The notes: generated by a model not told the origin, from the letters alone. DNA of 64,000 bases from Tropicimonas isoalkanivorans (GCF_900112335.1 NZ_FOLG01000013.1:62001-126000), one strand, 5' to 3'. Shown: positions 45,482-55,970, counted from the first letter of the stretch. Translations and numbers: made by a program.

Positions 45482-46621
45482 ATGACCGACCCAGTAGACC
45501 TGACCGCCGCCCTCGTTCGCTGCCCATCGGTCACTCCGGAGGCGGAAAGCGCGCTGGAGGTGCTGTCTGCCGTACTGTCGGAGGCGGGCTTCACCTGCAC
45601 CCGGGTCGACCGCAACGGCACGCCCAACCTCTTTGCCCGATGGGGGGAGAAGGGCCATCCGAAGAGCTTCGGCTTCAACGGTCACGCCGACGTGGTGCCG
45701 GTGGGGGATGTGTCCGATTGGTCCACCCCGCCCTTTGCGGCGGAGATCAGGGACGGACATCTGTGGGGGCGCGGCGCCGTGGACATGAAGTCCGGCGTCG
45801 CGGCCTTTGTGGCGGCCGCTGTGGATGTCGTCCGGCAAGACCCACCCGACGGAGCGCTTCTGATCACCATCACGGGCGACGAGGAGGGCGACGCGACCGA
45901 CGGCACCGTCGCACTGCTCGACTGGATGGCGGATCAGGGAGAGGCGATGTCCGTATGCCTGGTGGGGGAGCCGACCTGCCCCAACGAGATGGGCGAGATG
46001 ATGAAGATCGGCCGGCGCGGCTCGATCACCGCCTGGTTCACCGCGCGCGGCGTACAGGGTCACGCCGCGTATCCGCACCGGGCGAAGAACCCGGTCACGG
46101 CCATCGCCATGTTGGCGGCGCGGCTGTCGGCGGCACAGCTCGACAATGGGACCGAACACTTCGACGCCTCCACTCTCGTCGTTACCACCATTGAGACAGG
46201 CAACCCGGCCACCAATGTCATCCCGGCAGCCTGCCGCGCGACCGTCAACATCCGTTTCAACGATTGTCACAGCGGCCGCAGCCTGACGGACTGGCTCCAA
46301 ACCGAGGCGAGTGCCGTAGCGCAAGAAACCGGCGTGGCCATCGAACTGCAGACCAGGGTCTCCGGTGAGTGCTTCCTGACCCCGCCCGGGCCACTTTCGG
46401 ACCTGGTCGCCAAGGCCGTGGAGGCAGAGACCGGGCGGCGCCCGGAACTCTCGACGTCAGGCGGAACGTCCGATGCGCGGTTCATGAAAGACTACTGCCC
46501 CGTAGTGGAGTTCGGCCTGGTCGGCCAAACCATGCACGCGGTCGACGAAAGGGTGCCCGTCGATCAGATCCGGAAATTGAAGGCGATCTATTCGAGGATG
46601 CTCGCCGAGTATTTCCACTGA
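45482..46621 (+). CDS. dapE: succinyl-diaminopimelate desuccinylase
   Basis: 379 residues, M20 peptidase family. Hydrolyses N-succinyl-LL-diaminopimelate. Metal-binding [30 protein letters not shown], the catalytic [17 protein letters not shown] and the dimerisation-domain [23 protein letters not shown] are DapE-specific. ATG at 45482 with AAGGA nine nt upstream; a TTG at 45464 is less likely. The next gene starts 3 nt after the stop. Confidence 0.96.
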   Translation: MTDPVDLTAALVRCPSVTPEAESALEVLSAVLSEAGFTCTRVDRNGTPNLFARWGEKGHPKSFGFNGHADVVPVGDVSDWSTPPFAAEIRDGHLWGRGAVDMKSGVAAFVAAAVDVVRQDPPDGALLITITGDEEGDATDGTVALLDWMADQGEAMSVCLVGEPTCPNEMGEMMKIGRRGSITAWFTARGVQGHAAYPHRAKNPVTAIAMLAARLSAAQLDNGTEHFDASTLVVTTIETGNPATNVIPAACRATVNIRFNDCHSGRSLTDWLQTEASAVAQETGVAIELQTRVSGECFLTPPGPLSDLVAKAVEAETGRRPELSTSGGTSDARFMKDYCPVVEFGLVGQTMHAVDERVPVDQIRKLKAIYSRMLAEYFH

Positions 46622-46623
46622 TC

Positions 46624-47217
46624 ATGCACCGCTGCCACGTCTTCGTCATGCTGAAAGAGCCACGCCCCGGACGGGTGAAAACGCGACTGGGGCGCGAGAT
46701 CGGCATGGTGGAGGCCGCCTGGTGGTTCCGGCATCAGTCTGCCGCACTGCTTCGCAGGATCGAGGACCCACGCTGGCAGACGGTCCTGGCCGTCTCGCCA
46801 GACCGCGCGGGCATGACGTCGCGCGCCTGGCCGCCCCGGTTTCCACGCCGCCCGCAGGGGCCGGGCGATCTCGGCGCGCGCATGGAGCGCTTGCTCCGCA
46901 CCGCGCCGCCAGGTCCCGCCGTTATCATCGGAGCCGACATCCCGGACATTCGTCGCCGCCATATCGCCCAAGCATTTCGATTGCTCGGTCGCCATGAGGC
47001 CGTCTTCGGTCCGGCTTTGGATGGCGGCTTCTGGCTAATCGGGCTGAAACGAACCGCCAGCCCTCGCGAAGCTCTCCTCTCGAACGTTCGCTGGTCCACC
47101 GCGCACGCTCTGGACGACACCCTATCCGCCGTAGGTGCCAGCCGCGTGGCGTTCCTGGACTGCCTTGCGGACGTTGACGAAGCCCGCGACCTGAAGCGCG
47201 GTGCACCGTCGCCTTGA
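46624..47217 (+). CDS. DUF2064/TIGR04282-family glycosyltransferase-like protein
   Basis: 197 residues. VFVMLKEPRPGRVKTRLGREIG near the start is the nucleotide-binding motif of this GT-A-like family, with IIGADIPDIRRRHIAQAFRLL (metal-binding Asp) and AVFGPALDGGFWLIGLKR later. Members occur beside radical-SAM genes and are of uncertain function. Its ATG lies 2 nt after the dapE stop, so it is cotranscribed with dapE although no metabolic link is obvious. Confidence 0.85.
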   Translation: MHRCHVFVMLKEPRPGRVKTRLGREIGMVEAAWWFRHQSAALLRRIEDPRWQTVLAVSPDRAGMTSRAWPPRFPRRPQGPGDLGARMERLLRTAPPGPAVIIGADIPDIRRRHIAQAFRLLGRHEAVFGPALDGGFWLIGLKRTASPREALLSNVRWSTAHALDDTLSAVGASRVAFLDCLADVDEARDLKRGAPSP

Positions 47218-47239
47218 CCGGCTTTCTGTTTTCGTTCTG

Positions 47240-47315
47240 CGTCGACATGGGTATTTCCGCCAACAAGAAGCCTGACGGGTGGTCTTCTTGTTGGTGAAAA
47301 TACCCAATTCCGACG
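47240..47315. repeat. perfectly placed pair of inverted 22-nt repeats (copies B and C)
   Basis: The left arm (47249-47270, GGGTATTT...CCAACAAGAAG) and the right arm (47284-47305, CTTCTTGTTGG...AAATACCC) match at 20 of 22 positions around a 13-nt loop; the symmetry continues outward with CGTCG (47240-47244) and CGACG. The right arm in reverse complement reproduces the repeat at 13695-13726. Between the DUF2064 gene and rlmN, so it could act as a terminator as RNA, though no T-run follows. Confidence 0.7.
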
Positions 47316-47420
47316 ATTGAAGCCAAATCAGTTGCCCGAAGTCCGGACCCCACGTCGCCGCCTCTTGGAAAAGGACCCGAGACTCGGTATATCGGCGCCT
47401 TGACCCCAAAGGATCTGCCC

Positions 47421-48608
47421 ATGCCCGCCAGCGCCCCCATCACGCAGGACGTTGTGACCATTGCCCGTAACTTGCCTCAAACCGACCGGATCAATCTGGT
47501 CGGGCTAACGAGGCCGCAGTTGCGCGAGGTCCTGATTGCAAATGGGACGCCAGAGAAGAAAGCGAAGATGCGCGTCGATCAGATCTGGCAATGGATCTAC
47601 CAAAAGGGCGTGCGCGACTTCGAGGCCATGACCAATCTCGGGAAGGCGTACCGGGCGGAACTGGCCGAGCGGTTTTGCATCCAGATGCCCGAGGTCGTTT
47701 CTCAGCAGGTCTCTGCGGATGGGACGCGGAAGTTCTTGGTGCGCATCGCCGGCGGACACGAAGTCGAAACCGTCTACATCCCGGAAGAGGGGCGCGGCAC
47801 GCTGTGCATTTCCTCCCAGGTCGGCTGCACGCTCACATGCTCCTTCTGCCACACTGGTACGCAAAGGCTCGTCCGCAATTTAACGGCGGGCGAGATCGTG
47901 GGGCAGGTGATGCTGGCGCGTGATGATCTTGGCGAGTGGCCTGAGCCGGGGCGGCATCCCAAGGACGAAAGTCGCCTGATCTCCAACGTCGTTCTCATGG
48001 GAATGGGCGAGCCGCTCTACAATTTCGAGGCGGTTCGCGATGCGATGCAGATCGTGATGGACGGCGAGGGGATTTCGCTCTCCCGCCGCCGGATCACGCT
48101 ATCGACGTCCGGTATTGTGCCGGAAATCGCGCGGACGGCGGAAGAAATCGGCTGCTTGCTGGCCGTGAGCTTCCACGCGACAACGGACGAGGTGCGCGAC
48201 AAGCTCGTACCGATCAACCGCAAGTGGCCGATCGCGGAATTGCTCGACGCCTTGCGCGCTTACCCGAAGCTCTCCAACTCCGAGCGGATCACCTTCGAAT
48301 ATGTAATGCTCAAGGGGGTGAATGACAGCGACGAGGATGCGCGGCGGCTGGTAAAGCTGATTGCGGGCATCCCGGCCAAGATCAATCTGATCCCGTTCAA
48401 CGAGTGGCCCGGCGCTCCCTATGAACGCTCCGACTGGGAGCGGATCGAGGCCTTTGCAGACATCATCTACAAGGCCGGCTACGCCAGTCCGATCCGGACG
48501 CCGCGCGGCGAGGACATCATGGCCGCGTGCGGTCAACTCAAGTCCGCCACCGAGCGCGCCCGGAAAAGCCGGGCGCAGATTGCCGCCGAGACCGGCTTGG
48601 CCGGCTGA
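47421..48608 (+). CDS. rlmN: 23S rRNA (adenine(2503)-C2)-methyltransferase RlmN
   Basis: 395 residues. Radical-SAM Cys triad [11 protein letters not shown], the [14 protein letters not shown] motif, LAVSFHA and the methyl-accepting catalytic Cys in MAACGQLK near the C-terminus. Methylates A2503 of 23S rRNA and A37 of some tRNAs. ATG at 47421 with AAAGGA eight nt upstream; a TTG at 47400 would add seven residues. Convergent with the HdeD-like gene. Confidence 0.96.
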   Translation: MPASAPITQDVVTIARNLPQTDRINLVGLTRPQLREVLIANGTPEKKAKMRVDQIWQWIYQKGVRDFEAMTNLGKAYRAELAERFCIQMPEVVSQQVSADGTRKFLVRIAGGHEVETVYIPEEGRGTLCISSQVGCTLTCSFCHTGTQRLVRNLTAGEIVGQVMLARDDLGEWPEPGRHPKDESRLISNVVLMGMGEPLYNFEAVRDAMQIVMDGEGISLSRRRITLSTSGIVPEIARTAEEIGCLLAVSFHATTDEVRDKLVPINRKWPIAELLDALRAYPKLSNSERITFEYVMLKGVNDSDEDARRLVKLIAGIPAKINLIPFNEWPGAPYERSDWERIEAFADIIYKAGYASPIRTPRGEDIMAACGQLKSATERARKSRAQIAAETGLAG

Positions 48609-48657
48609 TGCAGATGCGACGGATCTGAAGCGATCCGCCGCATGGTTTTACGATCTG

Positions 48658-49182
48658 CTATGCGTCCACTTCCACGCCGTCGCGGCTGAACGCCATGGCG
48701 AGCGCCCATACGCCGTTGGAGAGGAGTTCCACGCCCAGCAGGATGCCGAGTACATTGAGGGCCGACATGGGGAAGTTGGAGAAGATCATGAACGCGAGGA
48801 TGATGGACACGACGCCGGACAGCAGGATTGCCCAGAAGTAGCTCCGGTCCTCCATCGAGAACGACAAGATGACCTTGGTGATCCCGCCGGCCAGGAACAG
48901 GATGCCCACCATGATCGTCAGCGTGACCATACCCCTGAGCGGATGACCCAGAATGGTGATGCCAAGATAAATCATCAGCACCCCCATGAGGATCGTCCAG
49001 ATCTTTGCGCCCATGCCGGAGACGCGGAAGCCGGCGATCAATTCCAGCACCCCGAAGAGCAGGAACATCCAGGCTGCGATGGTCGTGGCCGCAAGACTGG
49101 CCGCAATGGGATTGAGCAGTGCAAAAAAGCCACCTGCGAGGGCGATAAGCGCCATGATTAACCAAAGGATTCTGTTGGTCAT
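48658..49182 (-). CDS. HdeD family (DUF308) membrane protein
   Basis: 174 residues, six membrane helices arranged as repeats, the DUF308/HdeD pattern: LWLIMALIALAGGFFALLNPIAASLAAT, IAGFRV, MGVLMIYLGITILGHPLRG, and AILLSGVVSIILAFMIFSNFPMSALNVLGILLGVELL. HdeD contributes to acid resistance in E. coli; here the role is unknown. ATG at 49182. An AT-rich upstream block suggests its own promoter. Confidence 0.9.
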   Translation of the reverse strand: MTNRILWLIMALIALAGGFFALLNPIAASLAATTIAAWMFLLFGVLELIAGFRVSGMGAKIWTILMGVLMIYLGITILGHPLRGMVTLTIMVGILFLAGGITKVILSFSMEDRSYFWAILLSGVVSIILAFMIFSNFPMSALNVLGILLGVELLSNGVWALAMAFSRDGVEVDA

Positions 49183-49269
49183 TTTATTTCCCCTCTGACC
49201 AAAATCATATGTATTCGGTGCGCGGTTCGCCGATAAAAAGCAACAATTATATGAAAGACCTCGGGAATC

Positions 49270-49908
49270 TCAATCTATCACGCCGCGACGGTATACGCTG
49301 ACACGGTATCGTTGTTCTTCCCCCGACGGCGTGCGGTGAATGTGTCGCCGGGTTTCGAGGAGGTCGAATTGTTTCGGGGCAATCCGGTGGAGCTCCGCCG
49401 CGAGCCCCTCTGAGGACCAGCGCTGGACGTCCAGCCCGGCGCAGCGCTCCGGCCCGTCTTCGGCAAAGGTAGCCATGATAATTCGGCCACCCTTGGCGAG
49501 AGCGGCCCGCATGGCGCGGACATAGGCCGTGCGATCCGGCGGATCGGTGAGAAAATGAAACACGGCGCGGTCGTGCCAGATCTGCCAGTGCCGCCCCTTT
49601 TCCGGAAGCCAACGGGTTATGTCGGCCTTAATCCATTCGACCGCGTCCGCGCGTTCACCGAGGCGGTCCTGGCTTGCCTGCAGCGCGGTTTCGGAGAGAT
49701 CGAGTACGGTCACCGGGCCGAAACCGCCAGACAACAGACCATCGACCAGGCGTGATTGGCCGCCCCCCACATCAATGACCGGATCCCCCGGCGTGGCGTA
49801 GGCGGCGATCAGGTCCATCGAAAGTGTCGCTTCCTCCTCATACCAACCGAGTTCCTCCTCAGCCTTCCGTCGGTATATTGCCTCCCAATGCGCTGACCTG
49901 TCGGCCAT
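49270..49908 (-). CDS. class I SAM-dependent methyltransferase
   Basis: 212 residues. WEAIYRRKAEEELGWYEEEATLSMDLI, the SAM motif VIDVGGGQSRLVDGLL, VTVLDLSETALQASQDRLG and WHDRAVFHFLTDPPDRTAYVRAMR define a common proteobacterial group of thiopurine-methyltransferase-like proteins without a known substrate. ATG at 49908. Confidence 0.88.
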   Translation of the reverse strand: MADRSAHWEAIYRRKAEEELGWYEEEATLSMDLIAAYATPGDPVIDVGGGQSRLVDGLLSGGFGPVTVLDLSETALQASQDRLGERADAVEWIKADITRWLPEKGRHWQIWHDRAVFHFLTDPPDRTAYVRAMRAALAKGGRIIMATFAEDGPERCAGLDVQRWSSEGLAAELHRIAPKQFDLLETRRHIHRTPSGEEQRYRVSVYRRGVID

Positions 49909-50096
49909 GGCTTTCTCCCGCTGCGGGCCATGGTGGTGAGGGTTTTACGGCGCGAGATCCTCACCGCCACCAGATTACCTCCATTCTAACGATTTGCGGT
50001 CGGGTTTTGTTGGAATCCATCCGATATCGAGAATGATTGGGTCATGCCGATGCCCGGCGTCATCCGATACGGCCATATTGGAAACTGGAGGTGATC

Positions 50097-50414
50097 GTGA
50101 TTCGATCCATTGCACTGACGTCCCTTGTCTTTCTCCCGACACCCGTTCTGGCTTTCGATTTTGGCTTTGTCCGGGGTCCAGACTGGATGGACGCCTATTT
50201 GCTCCCTCTCATCGTGGTCTTCGCGATCACCTTTGGCCTGACACTGGTGATGAAACCGCGCGGTGTACCGGTCAATCAGATGTACCGGCACTTCTCGGAG
50301 TTCAGCCCCGCCGGACGTATGATCTATGCCTTCAGCGGTCTGGCATTCTTCGTCATCATGGGGCTCGTGTTCCTCGGCATGGGGCTGCAACGAGCGGCGG
50401 AAGCCGGGCTCTGA
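50097..50414 (+). CDS. small membrane protein, unknown function
   Basis: 105 residues. N-terminal signal-like segment ending VLA, then two membrane helices: MDAYLLPLIVVFAITFGLTLVM and MIYAFSGLAFFVIMGLVFLGM. Between them a polar loop MKPRGVPVNQMYRHFSEFS. No family recognised. The start is a GTG at 50097 with GGAGG seven nt upstream; a TTG at 50037 has no support. It is convergent with the LOG gene. Confidence 0.65.
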   Translation: MIRSIALTSLVFLPTPVLAFDFGFVRGPDWMDAYLLPLIVVFAITFGLTLVMKPRGVPVNQMYRHFSEFSPAGRMIYAFSGLAFFVIMGLVFLGMGLQRAAEAGL

Positions 50415-50455
50415 ACAGCTCACCGTTTCGGAACGATGGAAGGGCGCGGAGCGAG

Positions 50456-51307
50456 TTAATCCTCGGGGACGAATTCCCGCTTCTTGCCCGCGCCGTCCCA
50501 AGAGTCGATTGCTTCTATGGCCTCGTCGGCCGTGTCGACGATGCGGAAGAGCGTCAGGTCCTCACGGCTTATCGTGCCCACGTCAGCGAGGGCGTCGAAG
50601 TTTATGACCTTCGCCCAAAACTCGCTCCCGAAGAGCAGGAACGGCACCTGCCGCATTCGCCCGGTCTGGATCAGGGTCAGCGCCTCGAACAACTCGTCGA
50701 GCGTGCCGAATCCGCCGGGGAAGATCGCGATGGCGCGTGCCCGCATCAGGAAGTGCATCTTGCGCACACCGAAATAGTGGAAATTGAAACAGAGCTCCGG
50801 CGTGACCCACGGGTTCGGAGCCTGTTCGTGCGGCAGAACGATGTTGAGGCCGATGGACTTGCCGCCGGCGTCCGCCGCACCGCGGTTGCCGGCCTCCATG
50901 ACGCCTGGGCCGCCGCCGGTGACGATGATGTCCTCTCGGCCGCCGGAGCGTTCCAGGCTGCGCTCAGTCATGATCCGGGCGAAGCGCCGCGCCTCTTCGT
51001 AGTAACGGCTCATGAGGGCGATGTCGGGTGTCCGCGCGGAGTCGGCGCGTTCGGGCGGCTGTATTCGCGCGCCACCAAAGAGAACGATCGTTGAATCCAC
51101 GCCCTGTTCGGTCATCATGATCTCGGGCTTCAGGAGTTCGAGCTGAAGGCGCACCGGACGCAAATCGTCCCGTAGGATGAAGTCGAGATCGTCGTAGGCC
51201 AGCCGGTAGGCCGGCGAGCGCGTCTGCGGCGTGTCCGGAACGACCGAGGTGGACTGAATATCCTCCTGAGCGTCGCGGAACGATCGGTTGGCGTGGTCCG
51301 TGGTCAT
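50456..51307 (-). CDS. LOG family protein (TIGR00730, phosphoribohydrolase-like)
   Basis: 283 residues. The nucleotide-monophosphate-binding motif VTGGGPGVMEAGNRGAADAGG and the catalytic PGGFGTLDELFEALT are those of LOG/PpnN-type enzymes, which cleave ribose 5-phosphate from nucleoside monophosphates; older annotations call them lysine decarboxylases. It carries an N-terminal extension of about 70 residues. ATG at 51307 with AAGGG upstream is preferred; ATG at 51331 is possible. Confidence 0.9.
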   Translation of the reverse strand: MTTDHANRSFRDAQEDIQSTSVVPDTPQTRSPAYRLAYDDLDFILRDDLRPVRLQLELLKPEIMMTEQGVDSTIVLFGGARIQPPERADSARTPDIALMSRYYEEARRFARIMTERSLERSGGREDIIVTGGGPGVMEAGNRGAADAGGKSIGLNIVLPHEQAPNPWVTPELCFNFHYFGVRKMHFLMRARAIAIFPGGFGTLDELFEALTLIQTGRMRQVPFLLFGSEFWAKVINFDALADVGTISREDLTLFRIVDTADEAIEAIDSWDGAGKKREFVPED

Positions 51308-51504
51308 CCTGCCTGTCCCTTTTTTCTTCATCGCCTGACGCTATCCCGCCGCCTGGTGAGTGAAAAGCCCATTGCCGCGACGGCGGTCGGAAACGGCTGG
51401 CAGCTCTGGCTGACCCCCAATTGCAGAACCGGCCGATTGCCTGCACGGGACCGGGCCTCTATAGCCTCGGCCTCAGGCACAGGACAAACGCGAAGGGGAT
51501 GGGC

Positions 51505-52344
<840 letters not shown>

Positions 52345-52418
52345 ACAGCTTGGGTAGGGAACGGAACGCCGACTCCGACGTTATGAACTCAAACCATGCA
52401 TCAAAAAGGAGTGTTTGA

Positions 52419-52667
52419 ATGGGCTGGATCATCACCATTATTCTCGGCGGTCTGGCCGGATGGATCGCGGAAAAGATCATGAACGCCAATCACGGCCTTC
52501 TGACCAACATCATCCTCGGCATCGTCGGGGCTGCGGTTCTGAACTTCATTCTCGGAACGCTCCTTGGTCTTTATGCCTCTGACAGCTGGCTCGCGTACCT
52601 GATTGTCGCGATCATCGGTGCCTGCGGCCTGATCTTTACCTGGCGCGCCATCAAAGGCCGCACCTGA
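52419..52667 (+). CDS. GlsB/YeaQ/YmgE-family stress membrane protein
   Basis: 82 residues, three membrane helices, with the Gly-rich family signature: WIITIILGGLAGWIAEKIMNANHGLLTNIILGIVGAAVLNFILG. Members are small stress-induced inner-membrane proteins of unclear role. ATG at 52419 with AAAAGGAG upstream; a strong terminator follows. Confidence 0.92.
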   Translation: MGWIITIILGGLAGWIAEKIMNANHGLLTNIILGIVGAAVLNFILGTLLGLYASDSWLAYLIVAIIGACGLIFTWRAIKGRT

Positions 52668-52692
52668 CGTTAAATCTCCGGATTTTTCTAAG

Positions 52693-52719
52693 CGCCGTGC
52701 CCCCTGGGCGCGGCGTTTT
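52693..52719 (+). terminator. intrinsic terminator after the GlsB-like gene
   Basis: Ten-pair stem CGCCGTGCCC / GGGCGCGGCG (52693-52702 and 52706-52715, one G-U pair) with a three-base loop and TTTT (52716-52719), 26 nt beyond the stop. Confidence 0.88.
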
Positions 52720-52758
52720 GCGTTGACACCCTGACGCGCTTGAACGACCTGTCCCTGC

Positions 52759-53073
52759 ATGACACGCGAACATCAAGTCTTCACGCTTCTGGTCCAGGTT
52801 GGGCGACATACCGACGATGGGCTTCCCGAGGGCGCCACCGGCGCTGCTCTCATGTGCTATGCGTCGGGTGTGGACGAGGCAGAAGCGGTGCGGGAGACTG
52901 TCGCAATTCTGAAGCAGGCCGACCTCGCCCCGCTGGATGTAACCGGCTATGGGACACTTTCCGAGCGACTGGAGGAAGGGCACGACGTACCGCAGGAGGA
53001 GCGGGACCTGATGGACCGCGCTCTGGCCGAAAATTCAGTCATCGTGGCCCAGTTGACCCCCTTCTTCGACTAA
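52759..53073 (+). CDS. conserved-looking hypothetical protein
   Basis: 104 residues, soluble, acidic, no signal. A ferredoxin-like alternation is suggested: FTLLVQVGR near the start, AEAVRETVAILKQADLAPLDVTGYGTLSERLEEGHDVPQEE, and VIVAQLTPFFD at the end. No family recognised. ATG at 52759 lies 40 nt after the terminator of the GlsB-like gene, so it has its own transcript. Codon use matches the surroundings. Confidence 0.7.
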   Translation: MTREHQVFTLLVQVGRHTDDGLPEGATGAALMCYASGVDEAEAVRETVAILKQADLAPLDVTGYGTLSERLEEGHDVPQEERDLMDRALAENSVIVAQLTPFFD

Positions 53074-53198
53074 AGCGGCATTTCTTGTAACAGATTGTTA
53101 GGCAAGATGCTGCAGGTTTCTGGCGCGGCATGACTGGGCTGAGGCCACCGTCCGCCGTGCCAACGCGCTCCGGCGCACTCCGAACCCAGTGCTGCGTG

Positions 53199-53636
53199 AT
53201 GACCTTTCGCCCGACCCTCCTCTATGTTTCTCCGGTAGCGGCCCTGCTGCTCGCAGCAACGCTGGCCTCAACGCAATTCCCCGCGCCAGGCCTCAATGAA
53301 GCTGCGTCGATCTCCCGTAATTCGGGCCGCTCCACTACGGCACCGGCTTCAACCCGCGAGATGGCGATGTCGGCGCCCAAGCCTCCCCGTCAGATACCTC
53401 CACGCGCGGATCACGCCACGTCGACTGACAGCCGGCCGACGGCTCACCCACACCCCCGCCTTCAATTGCCCGATGAGGCGCCGGAGGCACCGCATATCGC
53501 CGCCGCCCGTCTCCAGACCGCAGCCCACGTCGTGGAACTCGCCCGCAGCCCACTCACGCCGTACGATGCCGCGGCCCATCGCGCGCGTTTCGGCACTCCC
53601 ATTGCTGCGCGAAAGGTTCTACGCATCGGTGGCTGA
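53199..53636 (+). CDS. hypothetical Pro/Ala-rich exported protein
   Basis: About 145 residues from the ATG at 53199 (a GTG lies one codon upstream; the open frame begins at 53130). A hydrophobic N-terminal segment (LLYVSPVAALLLAATLA) looks like a signal anchor; the rest is a Pro, Ala, Ser and His-rich low-complexity chain with a short predicted helix HIAAARLQTAAHVVELA near the C-terminus. No family recognised and no clear Shine-Dalgarno. It could be a rapidly evolving envelope protein or a spurious frame. Confidence 0.4.
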   Translation: MTFRPTLLYVSPVAALLLAATLASTQFPAPGLNEAASISRNSGRSTTAPASTREMAMSAPKPPRQIPPRADHATSTDSRPTAHPHPRLQLPDEAPEAPHIAAARLQTAAHVVELARSPLTPYDAAAHRARFGTPIAARKVLRIGG

Positions 53637-53714
53637 CGGCTCGCGCATCGCCTTGTTGTCACAAGACGCTTCGTGCTCAATGACGCGAACAGGCTATCGG
53701 GGCGCAAAACAGGC

Positions 53715-55088
53715 ATGAACGGCATCTCCAACCGCAAGCGACTCTGGGGATGGTTCTTTTTCGACTGGGCCAGCCAGCCCTATAACACGCTCCTGCTGAC
53801 ATTCATCTTTGGCCCATACGTCAAGGACCTGCTTGCCGATGGCGCCGAAGCGCAGGCCGCCTGGGGATACACCATCGGGACCGCTGGGCTGCTGATCGCA
53901 ATTCTTGCCCCCTTCCTCGGCGCGATGGCCGACAGGGGCGGGCACCGGATTGCCTGGGTCTGGGCATTCTCCGCGCTTTATGTGATCGGCGCGGGCGGTG
54001 TCTGGCTGGCGCGGCCCGACGGCGGGGACCTGGCGCTCGTGCTGCTGCTCTTCGGGCTTGGCATCATCGGGATGGAGTTCGCGACGATCTTCACCAATTC
54101 CCTCCTGCCGGACCTGGGACCCCCGGAGCAGATCGGCCGGATCTCCGGCAGCGGGTGGGCGTTCGGATACGTCGGCGGGTTGATCGCACTCGTCCTCACG
54201 CTGCTGCTCTTTGCAGAGAATGGCAGCGGCACGACCCTGTTGGGGCGCCCCCCTGCCCTCGGCCTCGATCCCGCGTCGCGGGAGGGCACCCGTTTCGTGG
54301 GGCCCTTTACCGCGCTCTGGTACACGGTTTTCATGGTCCCCTTCTTCCTCTGGGTGCGGGAGCCAAGCGGGCATGCGCGGGAGCCGGTGCGGGAGGCGCT
54401 GCGCGACGCCTGGCCGGAACTGCGGCGGACGTTGAGCGACCTGCCGCGAACGCCGTCTCTCTCCGCCTATCTCGCGGCCTCCATGTTCTACCGTGATGCG
54501 CTTAACGGTCTATACGTGTTCGGCGGCCTCTACGCGGCGGGGGTGCTGGGCTGGAGCGTCATCGACACCGGCATCTTCGGCATCCTCGCGGTGATCGCCG
54601 CCGCGATTTTCGCCTGGATCGGCGGCCACGCGGACGGGCGCTTCGGACCCAAGCCCGTCATAACGACGTGCGTCGTGATCCTTACCGCGCTGTGTGTCAT
54701 GGTCGTCTTCGTTTCCCGGGAAAGCGTTTTCGGAATGCCGACGGACCCGAACTCCCGCCTGCCTGATATCACATTCTACATCCTGGGTGCCGCCATCGGC
54801 GCGGCGGGCGGCGCGCTTCAGACCGCCAGCCGGACCATGGTCTGTCGGCAGGGCGACCCGGAGCGGATGACACAAGCCTTCGGGCTCTACGCCCTTACCG
54901 GCAAGGCCACCTCTTTCCTCGCGCCCCTCAGCATCGGGATCGTCTCCGATCTGACAGGGTCTCAACCCCTTGGCATCACGCCACTCATAATCCTTTTTTT
55001 GTTCGGCCTGCTGCTGCTAAGGTGGGTCAAACAAGATGGGGAGAGAGCAGTATGTCCACCATCCGATCCGTCCTCGCCGCAGCCCTGA
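53715..55088 (+). CDS. MFS transporter, UMF1 family
   Basis: 457 residues, twelve membrane helices. RLWGWFFFDWASQPYNTLLLTFIFGPYV is the signature of the UMF1 (Vacuole effluxer Atg22-like) family; SGSGWAFGYVGGLIALVL and LGAAIGAAGGALQTASRTMVCRQGDPERMTQAFGLYALTGKATSFLAPL are also conserved. Substrate unknown, possibly amino acids. ATG at 53715; the 3' end overlaps the start of mepA by 37 nt in another frame. Confidence 0.92.
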   Translation: MNGISNRKRLWGWFFFDWASQPYNTLLLTFIFGPYVKDLLADGAEAQAAWGYTIGTAGLLIAILAPFLGAMADRGGHRIAWVWAFSALYVIGAGGVWLARPDGGDLALVLLLFGLGIIGMEFATIFTNSLLPDLGPPEQIGRISGSGWAFGYVGGLIALVLTLLLFAENGSGTTLLGRPPALGLDPASREGTRFVGPFTALWYTVFMVPFFLWVREPSGHAREPVREALRDAWPELRRTLSDLPRTPSLSAYLAASMFYRDALNGLYVFGGLYAAGVLGWSVIDTGIFGILAVIAAAIFAWIGGHADGRFGPKPVITTCVVILTALCVMVVFVSRESVFGMPTDPNSRLPDITFYILGAAIGAAGGALQTASRTMVCRQGDPERMTQAFGLYALTGKATSFLAPLSIGIVSDLTGSQPLGITPLIILFLFGLLLLRWVKQDGERAVCPPSDPSSPQP

Positions 55089-55948
55089 TCGGGCTTGCCG
55101 CCTTGCCGGTGTCGGCCGAGCCCAAGGCCAATCAGCTTTTCGGGGCGAAGAACGCGCCGTCGCGGCAGGAGTCCCACCCGATCGGTTTCTACTCCAAGGG
55201 GTGCGCCGCCGGGAACGTCGAGTTGCCCGAGACCGGGCCGACATGGCAGGCGATGCGATTGTCTCGCAACCGCAACTTCGGTCAGCCGGAGATGGTTCAG
55301 TTCCTCGTGGACCTGTCGGCCTATGCCGCCCGATTGCCGGGCTGGAACGGCCTCTATATCGGCGACATATCGCAACCACGCGGCGGGCCGATGACTTCGG
55401 GCCACGCCTCGCACCAGATCGGACTGGACGCGGACATCTGGATGCGCCCCGCTACCAACCTGCGGTTGTCCCGCAGCCAGCGGGAGAGCATTTCCTCCAT
55501 CGACGTCCGCTCCAAGGACCAACGGAGCGTCAACGGAAACTGGACGCCCGCCCATGCGGCGCTTCTGGAACGTGCCGCCAGCGACTCTCGGGTGGACCGG
55601 ATCTTCGTCACGCCGCCGGTTAAGATCGCCCTCTGCCAGTCGGCGAAACGCAGTGACCGGAAGTGGCTCCAGAAGATCCGCCCCTATTACGGGCACAACT
55701 ACCACTTTCACGTCCGGCTGAAGTGCCCCAAGGGATCCGCCGCCTGCCGGACCCAGACGCCGACCGTCTCCGAGATATCGAACGGCGGCAGCGGGTGTGA
55801 CGAGACGCTCGTCTGGTGGGTGACGGACATGCTGAACCCGCCCAAGTCTGCCCAGCCCGCCAAACCGGCACCGAAGAAACGCAGCCCGCGGGACTACACC
55901 TTGGCCGATCTGCCGAACCAGTGTCGCGACGTTCTGGCCTCCCGCTAG
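55052..55948 (+). CDS. mepA: penicillin-insensitive murein endopeptidase
   Basis: 298 residues. Signal peptide (VLAAALIGLAALPVSA), then the MepA metallopeptidase domain: zinc ligands in SGHASHQIGLDADIWMRP and YGHNYHFHVRLKCP (the LAS-type HxxxxxxD and HxH). Cleaves D-alanyl-meso-diaminopimelate cross-links in peptidoglycan in the periplasm. Several Cys suggest disulfides. The ATG at 55052, preceded by GGGGAG, lies inside the end of the UMF1 transporter gene, so the two are cotranscribed. Confidence 0.94.
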   Translation: MSTIRSVLAAALIGLAALPVSAEPKANQLFGAKNAPSRQESHPIGFYSKGCAAGNVELPETGPTWQAMRLSRNRNFGQPEMVQFLVDLSAYAARLPGWNGLYIGDISQPRGGPMTSGHASHQIGLDADIWMRPATNLRLSRSQRESISSIDVRSKDQRSVNGNWTPAHAALLERAASDSRVDRIFVTPPVKIALCQSAKRSDRKWLQKIRPYYGHNYHFHVRLKCPKGSAACRTQTPTVSEISNGGSGCDETLVWWVTDMLNPPKSAQPAKPAPKKRSPRDYTLADLPNQCRDVLASR

Positions 55949-55970
55949 ATTCGCGCCCATTGCCCGCACC

